In this document: positions 22,869-33,366 of the stretch, one piece after another
Position numbering within the stretch: the stretch's first letter is position 1
Layout: each line of letters starts with the position of its first letter
From: Sanghuangporus weigelae
Lineage: Eukaryota > Basidiomycota > Agaricomycetes > Hymenochaetales > Hymenochaetaceae
Length of the DNA: 64,000 nucleotides
Assembly (NCBI GenBank): GCA_033182465.1
Contig: CP137319.1
Coordinates: 3,472,001 to 3,536,000, forward strand
Reading direction: 5' to 3'
Notes under the pieces: model-generated
Databases searched by the model: none
What the model saw: only the letters and a program-made list of their open reading frames with translations
Told to the model about the DNA's origin: nothing
Position numbers and translations under genes: made by a program

Positions 22869-24680
22869 ATGGATCTCGTATCTCTCATAGCAGATATACC
22901 GTCAGTCGTGGAAGGCTTCGTCAAGACCGCTCGTCTTATAGTCGCATGCCGTGAAATGGAATCGAAATACAGAGACATCATTGTTGACGCAATTTACTAT
23001 GCGGATAAGTTGACTTACCTCACGAACTTCATCGATGGTGCGAATCGCTCGGAAGCAAACTCCGACGACAATACAGGCCAGTGGCAGAGAGTGTGGAACA
23101 AGGCTGTGACAGTACCTGCAAAACGAGAGGATAGAAGGCGATGCATCAGCGGCGATGTTCTCTCCTCAGAATCTCAGCGCATCTTGCTTGACCTGTTCCA
23201 AAAAGCCACTACTGCAATTAGGGTTGCGCAGAAAATCGTCTACGAGTGGGCGATACGTCTTGGGCTCATGGAGTCGATATCGGGGAGAATATTGATTGCG
23301 AGGCTTGCGTTGGCGATGTCAGACAGGCTCGTGGACGTGCCAGCATCAGAAAGACGGAAACGACTTTTCTCAAAGTTTCGGGGCAGGACTGCATATCTTG
23401 CGCTCGGATCTATTCAAATAGAAGATGCGATAGGCAGGTTAAAGCATTGGCTCTCAGAGCTTCATGATATGCTCTTAGCCTCCCCGAAGCTATATTCGCG
23501 GGTCTTGATGTCTTCGAACTCCACGGCTAATCCACCGGGAAAAGATGATGACCTTCTGTTCATAGTCTTGGCTCGCAACTGCGAATCGCGCACTTGTCCC
23601 GTACGGCAGATTGAAAGCGACCTTTCCATCTCTGGAGAACCCCTGGAGCGAGGTAACGAGGAATTATTGGTCGTCAACGAGGGTCCATTCGAGGGATGTC
23701 TACTTGATCGTAGGAACGTGTCCCATTTCCTAGATCAGGGGAAGGAAGACCAAGCACTGAAGGACACGTTACGCATGGTACGGTTATTCTCAGAGGAATA
23801 TGACGACCTTGGACACAATATAACGGCAAGCGTTGGAATACTTCCTTGCTGCGGTTACTCCATTTCAAGCCCCGGATATCATGATATCATTTTCAGAATT
23901 CCTTCGTGCTATCAGACATCCTGCAGCCTCCGAAGTTTGCTGCTCGAGGAGCCTCGGCATTCGTTGAATGATCGAGTCGAATTCTGTATCAAGCTGGCGA
24001 GCGCGGTTCTTATTGTTCACTCTCTCGGTTTGGTTCACAAGGATATCCGCCCGGATTCCGTGCTTGTCCTAAATCCTTCTCTCCAAAGAGATACCGATAC
24101 TGCCACTCAGGCACTTGGAGAGCCTTACCTTGTGTCTTTCAGTCAATCTAGGTCTCAAAGCTCGAGGACAGTGCCGGTGACAGCGGCATTACGGGAACTA
24201 CGAAAGAAACTCTGGGTCGCACTATATCAACACCCGAGACATTTATCCACAAGCGAACACCTTCCTTACGAGACCCGGGATGATGTTTTCAGCCTTGGCA
24301 TCTGTCTGTTGGAGATCGGAATTTGGAAGTCGCTGTTTGTTTGGGATGAAGAACGGGAGCTTTTTGATTGCGACAAAACCGTCCTCGACTTTGCTCCTGA
24401 GAAGTACAGATCTGAACTCGATGGATGTAAAGCCCCAACTCGCTTCCGTCCAGGGCTTCGACGACGAGATCTCATAAAATTTGCGCAGGAGAAGGTTCCA
24501 GTCGCCATGGGCACTACCTTTAGGGATGTCGTAGTCGATTGCCTAACGTTTGGGGAACAGAATCCAAAAATCGCTGATATGGCCGAGAGACAGAAGGACA
24601 ACGTAGCATTTTTGCAAAACCAAAGCATCAACTTCGTCCGACACGTCCTTACCAGGTTGAGGGGTCTAAAACTGCATTGA
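22869..24680 (+). CDS. Module A helical-pseudokinase, intronless, 603 aa
   Basis: A single open frame. The ATG at 22869 (MDLVSLIADIPSVVEG) matches the paralogue start MDVVSFIADIPSTVEG; an in-frame ATG at 22794 would add 25 residues. The first 240 or so residues are helical. From residue 290 on, a kinase-like fold is recognisable: ASVGILPCCGYS, FRIPSCY, NDRVEFCIKLASAVLIVHSLG, VHKDIRPDSVLVL where HRD stands, SFSQSRS where DFG stands, then YETRDDVFSLGICLLEIGIWKS. The DFG motif and a credible ATP lysine are missing, so it is probably catalytically dead. The layout recalls fungal proteins with an N-terminal HeLo-like domain and a degenerate kinase tail; family membership is inferred. It follows the LRxR kinase closely, as in modules B and D. 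Confidence 0.8.
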   Translation: MDLVSLIADIPSVVEGFVKTARLIVACREMESKYRDIIVDAIYYADKLTYLTNFIDGANRSEANSDDNTGQWQRVWNKAVTVPAKREDRRRCISGDVLSSESQRILLDLFQKATTAIRVAQKIVYEWAIRLGLMESISGRILIARLALAMSDRLVDVPASERRKRLFSKFRGRTAYLALGSIQIEDAIGRLKHWLSELHDMLLASPKLYSRVLMSSNSTANPPGKDDDLLFIVLARNCESRTCPVRQIESDLSISGEPLERGNEELLVVNEGPFEGCLLDRRNVSHFLDQGKEDQALKDTLRMVRLFSEEYDDLGHNITASVGILPCCGYSISSPGYHDIIFRIPSCYQTSCSLRSLLLEEPRHSLNDRVEFCIKLASAVLIVHSLGLVHKDIRPDSVLVLNPSLQRDTDTATQALGEPYLVSFSQSRSQSSRTVPVTAALRELRKKLWVALYQHPRHLSTSEHLPYETRDDVFSLGICLLEIGIWKSLFVWDEERELFDCDKTVLDFAPEKYRSELDGCKAPTRFRPGLRRRDLIKFAQEKVPVAMGTTFRDVVVDCLTFGEQNPKIADMAERQKDNVAFLQNQSINFVRHVLTRLRGLKLH

Positions 24681-24924
24681 ACCCGGGTAAGTCTTCTTCA
24701 AATCGAGAGAAATCTGAAATCATTAACTCAATATTTACGCTAGCTTATTCTCAGTACAATAGTCAGTTCTGCAGTCACATTCCATTCTGCGACATGGTTA
24801 CTCATATTGCACGAAATCTTTCTCGAACTAGATGTTGTTTATCGAATCGTCAGTAACGTGTCATCCAAGAAAGTCTAAATAAACTCGCCTCGCTTATCGT
24901 CATCGATAATGCCGTTCATGTATG

Positions 24925-25200
24925 AGTTTGAAACAAAGGGAAGTGATTCTCTCGCTGGCGACCCTGTGTCGGCACCGTTCCTTGGGATAAAGGGAAGAAT
25001 AAAAGTCGCACTGCAATACGCAAAAAAAACTGTCACTCAGGATAACGGGAAACGGAGGCGCTTATACTGTACTGTAATAATAATTTGGGAAGATGGCCAG
25101 GGTCTCTTCAGCATGTGGCACAGTATTCATTTATTTTTCCATTTCAAATACCTCGACGGAAGCAGATCATACATGGACCTGGACAGTGCAAGCCAAATTA
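24925..25200. repeat. Dispersed downstream repeat, copy 1
   Basis: Shares with sites at 35.7, 57.4 and 63.7 kb an ordered series of words: ACAAAGGGAAG, GGACAAGGGGAAA-like, a CTGA(A/G)TATTTCAAAT-like stretch, then GGAAGCAGATCATACATGGA and a GGACAGT-type end. This copy is diverged. It lies just behind the module A pseudokinase gene and next to the relic at 25236. No coding potential. Confidence 0.6.
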
Positions 25201-25235
25201 ACGAACCAAAATCGATTGGGTAGATCCCCATCCCG

Positions 25236-25861
25236 GCGTGAGGATCAATCCCAGGCATCTATGTCATTCTCCGTGACAAGGGTCGCAGGCCCGGCTCTGT
25301 CGCATCTATCATTTGCCCGAGCGACAAATTCGAGAAAGAATATCTGGGGTACCTCCAGCATCTCCGGGACTGATGGGGATGGACACGGAAGTGAGAACGG
25401 CAAACGTCAGGCATTCGTTTAAACGTTCCAACTCAGGTAAGGTCGATGTAATTTCCCTGTTGCCTGTTATGAGGTCTGCTGTTTTCAGAACTTGCCCTAT
25501 TTTAATTTTATCTGTTGACAACCTAATTCCATTCGTCTTTTCCCAGTTTTCAGTCCCGTCGGTCCGTTTGTACTCTTCGCCACCCTCATCTGAGTCGCTA
25601 CCGCATAAGTCCGAGTTGCCCTTCAAATTCTTTAGTGATGGTCTCAATTTGCCCTAATGGGGCCTGTGCATCGGCGATGAGTTCATTTATATACTGCCAT
25701 GCTTGATCAGAGAAATATGAGTATTCACGAACGACTTCCGCGAGATGTCTAAATCTTTGCATGCTTTGTATACCCTGATTTGGCGGCGCTTCATGAGTTC
25801 CTTCAATCCTACCACGGACCTCTATCACTTGAATGTCTCGAACAAGGCGTCGACGAGCGAG
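25236..25861 (-). pseudogene. Relic of a module B-type helical-pseudokinase
   Basis: On the minus strand, fragments align in order with the gene at 33367. QRFRHLAEVVREYSYFSDQA and YINELIADAQ match its helical region. An acidic linker and ELERLNECLTFAVLTS followed by ISPGDAGGTPDIL match its residues 190-230. The part up to FVARA-like sequence ends near 25236. Frames are broken and the kinase-like half is absent. It lies in the opposite orientation to the live gene, so an inversion or an inverted insertion took place. Confidence 0.7.
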
Positions 25862-27321
25862 GGAAAATAACCTGGTGACAGGATACCAGACACCATAACA
25901 GTAGGCTGGAAGAGTCAGGAAGAAGAGGAAAATGAATTGTTAGCAGAGCTGTAACTGTATTCACCCTCATAGGCCCTTATCTCTAGGGAACAAGACCAAT
26001 TGAGAAAGTAATGCGGCGAAATTAAACGCGAATACAAGGGTGAGGACAACCATCTTTGACTTTGGCTTTGCAAGGACTGGGCCAATTCGAGTAATTTTGA
26101 GTGCTGAAGAGTTGTTATTATCCAATGGCATAATGTGAATGTAGAACAGTTGACCTTGGCACGGGCCTGTCATTCTGAAACAAGCGGATGATCAACTCTG
26201 AGTTCTATCTTGCGTCAGAGAGTATACAGCGATAGGTCAGACAATAAGAGAACAAATAGTTCAATACGTGATACATCTCAATTTGTAATTATAACATACA
26301 TTGTATCATCGAGAGAAACGAAGAGAGGAGAGGAGGAGAGGAGATGGGTGCTAGCCGCTGAAAGCGGCTCCGGCTCCCCTCGTCATGCCTGAGCCTACAG
26401 GTGGCAAAAGTCAGCTACTGCTCGACATGGGCAGGCGGGACGATGAGAGCAAGCAGAGAGGTGGGCGGGGTTATAGCCCGTGACAGTGTTTACCGAAGGT
26501 CAGTAGTGACTCCCACGCCTCGGTGCGATGAAAGTTGAGTTGGTATGGTTTCGGGTTCGGCCCAGGTGATGGTGTGGGATTGTCAATGCGGAGGTAAGGG
26601 CGGGACGTCCAAGTGGTGATCTGTAGTGCTTGGATCACTACCAGTTGTAGGAATACGATTGAGGTTGTGTTGTAAGCTTACAGCGAAAGCTAGATGGACT
26701 GGTTAGTAGACAAATAAGGCACATACCTGAGGAGAGCGGGTAAAGTAACAAAGTTTCACGATAAGGCGACGCGCCGGACGTGATGGTAGGAACGAAGAAA
26801 CCTCGGCTTCTTCCGTCATCTCCGACGCAGATCGGTCTGACTTGCCACATGAAGATTGTCATCTTCCAGAACAGTTGTTGCTCGGAAGAATTGTGAGGTA
26901 AACTACTCAGGCCTACTAACATAGAACAAGTTCGCCGAGTCTGATCGATTGCGCTTTTTAACTTCGCTTCGCCGTACGTTCATGTCCTAAGGACACGAGA
27001 ACTTCCACAATCATCGCGTGCAGAACCTTGGTTTTCAAGCTCATATCCTTTGTAGCCCGAGGAACCAGACAGAGGCCAAATAGATCGCGGATCAGCTCGA
27101 TGATCAATCATTTGCCTATCAGCTCGTGGTGATGCTCCTTTTCTGACTGACTGTAAATCAGTCTTGTGACTCAAGCTTATCTCGGCAATACGTGAGTTCT
27201 GGCTTAGCGTTCCGCCAGGAAATCTTCAATCATTTGTGCACTTGAAGGACCCCGAAATCGGTGTAGTAGTTCCACTATCCCTTTCTTCGTTCTTCCACGT
27301 CACGCGAAATCACTCTCCATC
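25862..27321. other. Intergenic region between modules A and B
   Basis: Only short frames without recognisable domains. A purine-rich GAGAGGAG run lies at about 26320-26345. A minus-strand frame near 25967-26173 has a hydrophobic stretch (MVVLTLVFAFNFAALLSQLV) but no support as a gene. Confidence 0.4.
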
Positions 27322-28664
27322 ATGACGGGAGACCTGTTAGGCCCTGTCGTAACCAGTGCGCTAAGCATTATGTCTTCAGTTCACGAAGGACATTAATGTC
27401 AAACTAAATCAGAACTCTCCGCGATTGGCATACCGGAACTAGACTATTCCACATTCAAGATGGAAAAACTTCTTATAACAAACGGTTCCCGCTCTCTTTT
27501 CACCAAGGGTTATATACGGAAGGTCTCATGGAAAGTGGAGAAGAAGGTACGCTCACTTCGATACCTTTTTTGTATTTCTCAGATTAATCTTCCTCACCTA
27601 GGCGGTCGTCCTGAAGACGATCAGCGACGAATACACAATGAACGCAAGCGAAATACAGAAGGAAAAGTTGATACAGGTACTTTCATATCCATTTAGTACG
27701 ATGAGTGGACGACACAGAGCACCTTATAGTATTTCGAGCGTGAGGCAGGAGTATGGAGACTCTCTCGGTCTCATCCTAACATTCTTCACCTGTATGGATA
27801 TATGAAGGTTCCAGGACAGGCATTGCCATCGCTTGTTAGCCCGTTCTACGAGCTCGGTGACGTACGTTCTTTCGTAGAGCATCCTTCCAACAAGAGTATG
27901 TCCGCAACGAAAAGGATGAAGCTAGTAAGCATTGCGGATTCACAACAGGAGATTTCAATGCATAAATGCTTGCAATAACTCTGTTCTGCTCTCTAGACCT
28001 GTGACGTTGCACGAGGACTTGACTTCTGTAAGCTTTGTCCTGATCTAATCATTTGAAGCCGATGTTTTGATAGTGATCTGGTCGACAGTACATAATCTTT
28101 CCCCGACAGTTGTCCATAGAGACCTTAGAGGGGTATGTCAATCTGTGTCCGTAACCCAGTGAAGGCTGACGGTATTCGAGTCTAATGTCCTCCTACGCGC
28201 AAGGAAATTGAGCCTCACCGGTGTGCTTATCGACTTCGGATCCGCAAAGCTCATTGATGAGGATGTGTTTCCTGTCATGAACTCCACGCAACCCAATAAC
28301 GACTCTTGGTCACCACCCGAATACGTTTTAGAGCCCAACAAATACACAGAGGGTACTCCATACGGTGATATATGGTCCTTAGCATGCACCTGTCGTGAGG
28401 TAATTTCACTTGCACTTTTGGTCGGAGATGTCCAATACGCTCGTTGCACAGATTTTTACGGCAAGAGATCCTTATCCCAGATATTGTGATCTTGAAGACG
28501 CCCATAAGATTAGGCAACTCCCCGATAGGCCTTATAGGGAAGAGGCAGACATCAGTGATCGCCTCTGGGAGTTACTGATGCGTTGCTGGAGCCATGTCCC
28601 CGAGTCGAGACCATCTGCGCAGGACGTTGTCGTCGATATTGAAGACATCATCTCTTCCATGTAG
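27322..28664 (+). CDS. Module B short TKL-type kinase, RD class
   Basis: Start ATG at 27322 (MTGDLLGPVVT) is followed by an intron and LSAIGIPELDYSTFK; the paralogue at 38768 has the same plan (MSGELTASIVH, intron, IPELNYSTF). The kinase shows AVVLKTIS (lysine), YFEREAGVWRLSRSHPNIL, LPSLVSPFYELGDVR, VVHRDLRG, an intron, SNVLLRARK, LIDFGSAKL, WSPPEYVLEP, GDIWSLACTC and a tail with LWELLMRCWSH. All catalytic residues are intact. No glycine-rich loop of classical form is obvious; SRSLFTKGYIRKV takes its place. It converges on the helical kinase at 28807, 142 bp apart. Confidence 0.8.
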
Positions 28665-28806
28665 CAACAGGCCGCTTCTAATATGATAGACATGATAGAT
28701 ATCTTCTTTCAATGTGGAATCGATTGCGGAATATACTCAAAAATTAGATTGTAAAATGCTTCTACCCAGAAATTACAGAATACAAGAAGTAGTTGGCGAC
28801 GAGCTG

Positions 28807-31523
28807 CTATTTAATCGACATCTTTAAGCTATGGATGTCAATCATCAAATCGCTAGTTTTTGGTCGATTGTCAGGGTCCACGCGCCATGTGCGCTGGAGA
28901 AAGTCCCAGTATCTGGTATCGACCTTCTCCTTCTGCACAGGTAGCGTCCCATTTCTCTTGCATTTTTCCACTTGGGATTTGGGGATATCGGCATATGGTC
29001 TTACACCACACATGACCTATACACTCTATCAGTCAACAGTTGAAAACATGTAAAACTTTCACACCTGATGAAAGACGCAGCCGAAGGCATAAACATCTCC
29101 TGGCAGAGAAATCATCTTTTCTCCTTTTTGGGGATGTTTGGTAAGCAGCTCTGGCGCAATGTAGCGAGCATTTGTGCGTTGCATGGACGTTAGATCGAAT
29201 TCGCAAGACTCGTCATCAGGATACGAAATCCCGAAATCGCTGAGAACTGCGGTATACCCGGAGCCAAATATATCACGGACAAGTAGAATGTTTGGCTAGT
29301 GTAAACTGATAAGTCGCATACGAGAAGTGTCATAACTGATAAACGTACCGGTCGAAGATCTCCGTGAATCACCTTGTTCTTATGCACTGAACAGATTGTC
29401 AGCATAAATCCATGTTGGGACGATCGAGCGGGAAAGCATACTGTAATCGAGTCCGCTTGCAATATCGAACATCTACACAGAAGTCAGACAACCATTTGTT
29501 ATGCTGAACTCCACTGACTTACATAGCATAGCCTGTCGAGGGAATCTGCCTTCCTAGACTCGTCACTATCAAGGAACGATTCAAGCGAAAATTCGCAATA
29601 CTGGGAAATGAGGCCCGGAAGATCAAAATCAGGGTGCACACAAAACCCAAGCAGCGCATTAACATTTTCATTCTTTAATCTATGCCAGAATGCCGATTCT
29701 CTCAGGAGTCTCTGAAATGAATAAGACAACTTCAGTATGTAATCGTGAAAAGCTGTTCACGTTCACAAACGTTTTTTATCCTCATAGGATTATTCGGCAT
29801 TCCGGCATTAAGAAACTTCGCTGCCAACTTAGTTTGGGATTCTTGATCAGATAAATTCGACTTGAGCAGGTGGTTGACTCACATGCTGATCGCCATGTTC
29901 TGCGCTACATTTCACAACCATTGCAAATGAACCGTTTCCCAGAGCTACTTTAGAAGTGATGATCACAGCCATCTCCTCCAGTCCGAGCTCCTTCAAACCT
30001 GATGAAATTTCTATTATGCCGCTCGATTAATTGTGATTTTAAGCATACCGTCAACAGCCTCTTGCTTAAGTCTCAAGGTTTTTTCGCGTTTCTCTGCTTC
30101 AGTGAACTCTTCTGCATATTCACTATTGCTGCGTGATGGCATAGGTGATATTTTACTGTCTGTGATGGAATACTTCTTAATATCTTCCTTGGCGTTCAGT
30201 CGCACAAGGAGATGCTATCAATAATTTGAGCGAGTGATGCTAGTTTTGACAGAAGAGCTACTCACATCTCGACGCAAGCACAGTTCTCCAAGATATTCTT
30301 CGAGAAAATCTAGGGCCGAAGGGCCCATTTTATCCCACACGTCATCAGAATAAGAGAGAACCATATCGAAAGCATACACAAATCTAGAGCCTCTTGGTGA
30401 CGCTTAATTGATAGCGAGATTGTATTGAGAACGCACGGTACTAGGATCTCGAACAGTCCCAAGATGTCTACCACATGTTCTTGACGAATATTAAGTAGGC
30501 GAATGAATTGCTGACCGAGCTCCTTTAGCTTAGGGATAACCGCTTCGACTTTACGTTGAGAATCCTTGTCGTTTAGCCTAATCATAGACTGGTAGCATGA
30601 GCAATTAATTGTGGCATGGCAAGGTACGAACAGGATTTACCATCTCCTTCCGATCATTTCCATGAAATCTGTCGAAAAGGGCAACTAATTTGAAGGCAAA
30701 CATCTTGACATCTATCCATGCTCTCGTATCTGTGGATACAGTAAGTGAGTTTCGATCAGAAACATGTAGTGGACTACCTGTCTCTTCGTAAGGTTCACCT
30801 CCAGTCCACCAAGTCAGAAGTTCACCTCGATCAACACCGAGCACATCTAGCAGTCCCGAGTTTGCACACAGCACATTGAGCTCTTTGCATCAGATGGCAT
30901 ATGATCAGAGTCGGAAAAGCTATATGCAATTTTTGCAACTCACGTTTAAATACGACCTTCCATGTCAAAGCCAAATTACATTTTGATTCGTCACTGCCTA
31001 GCCGGCATGGCAAATCGCTTTCCTCGCAGAAGGCTACAGGAGATAATATCCCGTAGCGACTCCTTCTTTGCGTGTAACTCTGATGGAGAAAAGATGCTAT
31101 CGTTAACAATTACAGCAACTGCTAGAAAAGCTTATGCATACACTGTAAGTTACCGTTACAGCTTGTATATCACGCAGAAGCTGTTTCACGTTGAAATGGA
31201 CGTCCTTTTTGAATATCTTCATGAACGAATCTCGGATGAGGCTAGTCCCAATAGACGAGTTAAGCTCCAGAAGGGAGAACTGTTTCTCAAGACTGACAGT
31301 AAACTTGTAAGCGACGCTCTCAGTATCCGAGAAAGAATATATACGATATGATGGCGTCCGATGATTCAACTACACCCTTGCTGACTACCGTGCCAACTGC
31401 ATTCTTTCGGATCTCCAAGAGGTTGTTATAAGAGGATAGGAATGCCTTGAGCTTCACCATCCATTAGCTCGCATGTCCCCACTTCAACAATTGCAGACTA
31501 CTCACGTTGTTCTTTCGACTCAT
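28807..31523 (-). CDS. Module B helical-domain TKL-type kinase, non-RD
   Basis: Start chosen at ATG 31523 (MSRKNN, then an intron and LKAFLSSYNNLLEIRKNA), which parallels the paralogue at 43071. The helical N-terminal region of over 350 residues shows SRYGILSPVAF, LDVLGVDRGELLTWWTGG, ILGLFEILVP and FVYAFDMVLSYSDDVWDKM. The kinase has LGNGSFAMVVKC (glycine loop), LAAKFLNAG (lysine), NENVNALLGF, IASGLDYMHK, VIHGDLRP, an intron, NILLVRD, SDFGISY, IAPELLTK, GDVYAFGCVFHQ and a tail YWDFLQRTW. HGD again replaces HRD. Divergent from the LRxR gene at 31807. Exon ends in the helical part are approximate, because they rest on frame continuity and comparison with the 40446-43071 gene. Confidence 0.72.
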
Positions 31524-31806
31524 TATTCGCGATAGATGAAAGCAAAGTCAAATGAGGATGGCGAACGGCTCAAAAAGCAAAACCAGACGCTGCGTACGTT
31601 TTGGATAATTGTTGACCATATTGTTGCTGTTTATAAGGAGAGACAGTGACGCTCGCTCGGAGAACAAGACATGAAGATAGACAAATCTTCTCCCAAGGCA
31701 CGTGGTTGGGCCCCAAGGACCCCGAAACCATTGACTGGCTTTGTTTCTGCTTCTGCCTTCCACTGCGAGTCACTTCACCCCGCTTTGCAACTTCTACGTC
31801 CCTGCT
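31524..31806. promoter_or_regulatory. Module B divergent intergenic region
   Basis: 283 bp between two head-to-head starts. TTTATAAG at 31630-31637 could be a TATA-like element for the plus-strand LRxR gene. No other motif is supported. Confidence 0.4.
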
Positions 31807-33198
31807 ATGGCCGCGTCTTCAGAGCGCGAAGATGCAAGTCCTTTGCTAAAGAGAGAAATCATGTGGAGAGATCGATACACCATGTTGGAATCGCATGGAT
31901 ATCGCCTCCGGCAACGGTACAAACCAGACTGGAAGCCTTCCTGGCTAGGGACGAAGAGGCTGGCATTTCTACATGAGGACTTTCACAAGCGTGATGTAAA
32001 AAGCTTTCAGGGATATAGAACTGTTTGCTGACTTTCGCCCGATAGAGCGCATCTTCAATAGACGCCTTGAGGGTTTCAGATGGTCGCAGAGTCTTCCTAA
32101 AACGGGTGCCGTCCAATAGCCAAGAAATCGTCATTCATCGCTTCCTCTCACAGCCGGACAGACTTGAAGACTCGAACAACCATACAGCACCTCTTCTCGA
32201 TACATTCACTGATGACAAGTACCCGCACTTCTCCTATTTGGTTCTTCCGTTGCTGCGGAACTATTTTGATCCTGAATTTTACTTTGTTGACGAGGTCGTT
32301 GACTTCGTTGGTCAGCTGTTAGATGTGCGTTACCTCAACTAATGTCTAACCAGAGTGTTTGACTATTTTCAGGGACTTTCATACATGCATATGGCTGGCG
32401 TGGCGCACAGGTGAGTGCTGGCGATGAATCCGACGGCTCAAGATTGACCCGCCTGATCTACTTGTAGAGACTGTTCAATTCTGAATATCATGATGGATGC
32501 TGATCCCTTATTTCCGAAAGGTTTTCATCCCACTGCCAGTATACTTGATGCATCCGGTAGCAAGCCTGCATATCCAAAGCGGCGCAGGGACGTCGATGGA
32601 GTACGCTACTATTTTATCGACTTTGGGATCTCGTCGAAGTTCGAACCAGGCGAGGAAAGAAAAGTGACTGGAATAGACGGACAGGATGACGAGGTTCCGG
32701 AACTGTCGGAAAGCGTACCATATAATCCGTTCCAAACAGATATCTTCATCATCGGGAACATGATTCGAAAGGAGTTTCTCAAAGTATGTAGGACCTTCTT
32801 CCTGTCTGCTAGCACTGAGAGAACGCTTTCCAGAAATACACGAACTTAAACTTCCTGGAGCCTCTGGTGGAGGATCTGATAGATCGGAATCCCCGAGAGC
32901 GGTCTAAAGCCAGCGAGGCCAAGGCGATCTTTGAGCGCATAGTTCGCGAACAGCCGAGACTCACACTTCGATGGAGACTCAAAGAGAAGGACTCAGGCCC
33001 GGTCACTCACTTCTTCCAGGACGTCGGAAGCATTTACAGGGAAACCGTTATCCTTACCAAAACGACACTAGGTAACGTCTTATGTCCCGAAACCGTAATA
33101 ATCGCTTATTGTCTTGAATACAATAACTCATAGCATCAAAATATCGCACTGCAACGCAATTTTTGCTGCAGCACTGGAAGATCCAGCAGAGGAGCTAG
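31807..33198 (+). CDS. Module B LRxR kinase, type II
   Basis: Six exons, start ATG 31807 (MAASSEREDASPLLKRE). Seen: MWRDRYTMLESHGYRLRQRY, PDWKPSW, VFLKRVPSNS (lysine strand), YLVLPLLRNYF hinge, GLSYMHMAGVAHR|DCSILNIMMD, IDFGISS, type II signature GQDDEVPELS, DIFIIGNMI, KYTNLNFLEPL, and C-terminal LTLRWRLKEK and FFQDVGSIYRE. The last intron ends before a small exon that stops at 33196-33198. Catalytic Asp and DFG are intact. It is followed 168 bp later by the helical-pseudokinase on the same strand, the same order as in modules A and D. Confidence 0.82.
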
Positions 33199-33366
33199 GT
33201 ATTATTTATTTTACAGTTCAATGGAGGTTCGACCTTGTGCTCTTGCTGGTATTCATGTTACTACTTTATTTTATTTCGGGTATATAGTAAATATGCACGT
33301 GCTGAAAGAAAACTCACGATAGTAGTGACAATGTGCTTGTTATCGTACTTCCACCATCGTGTCCTT

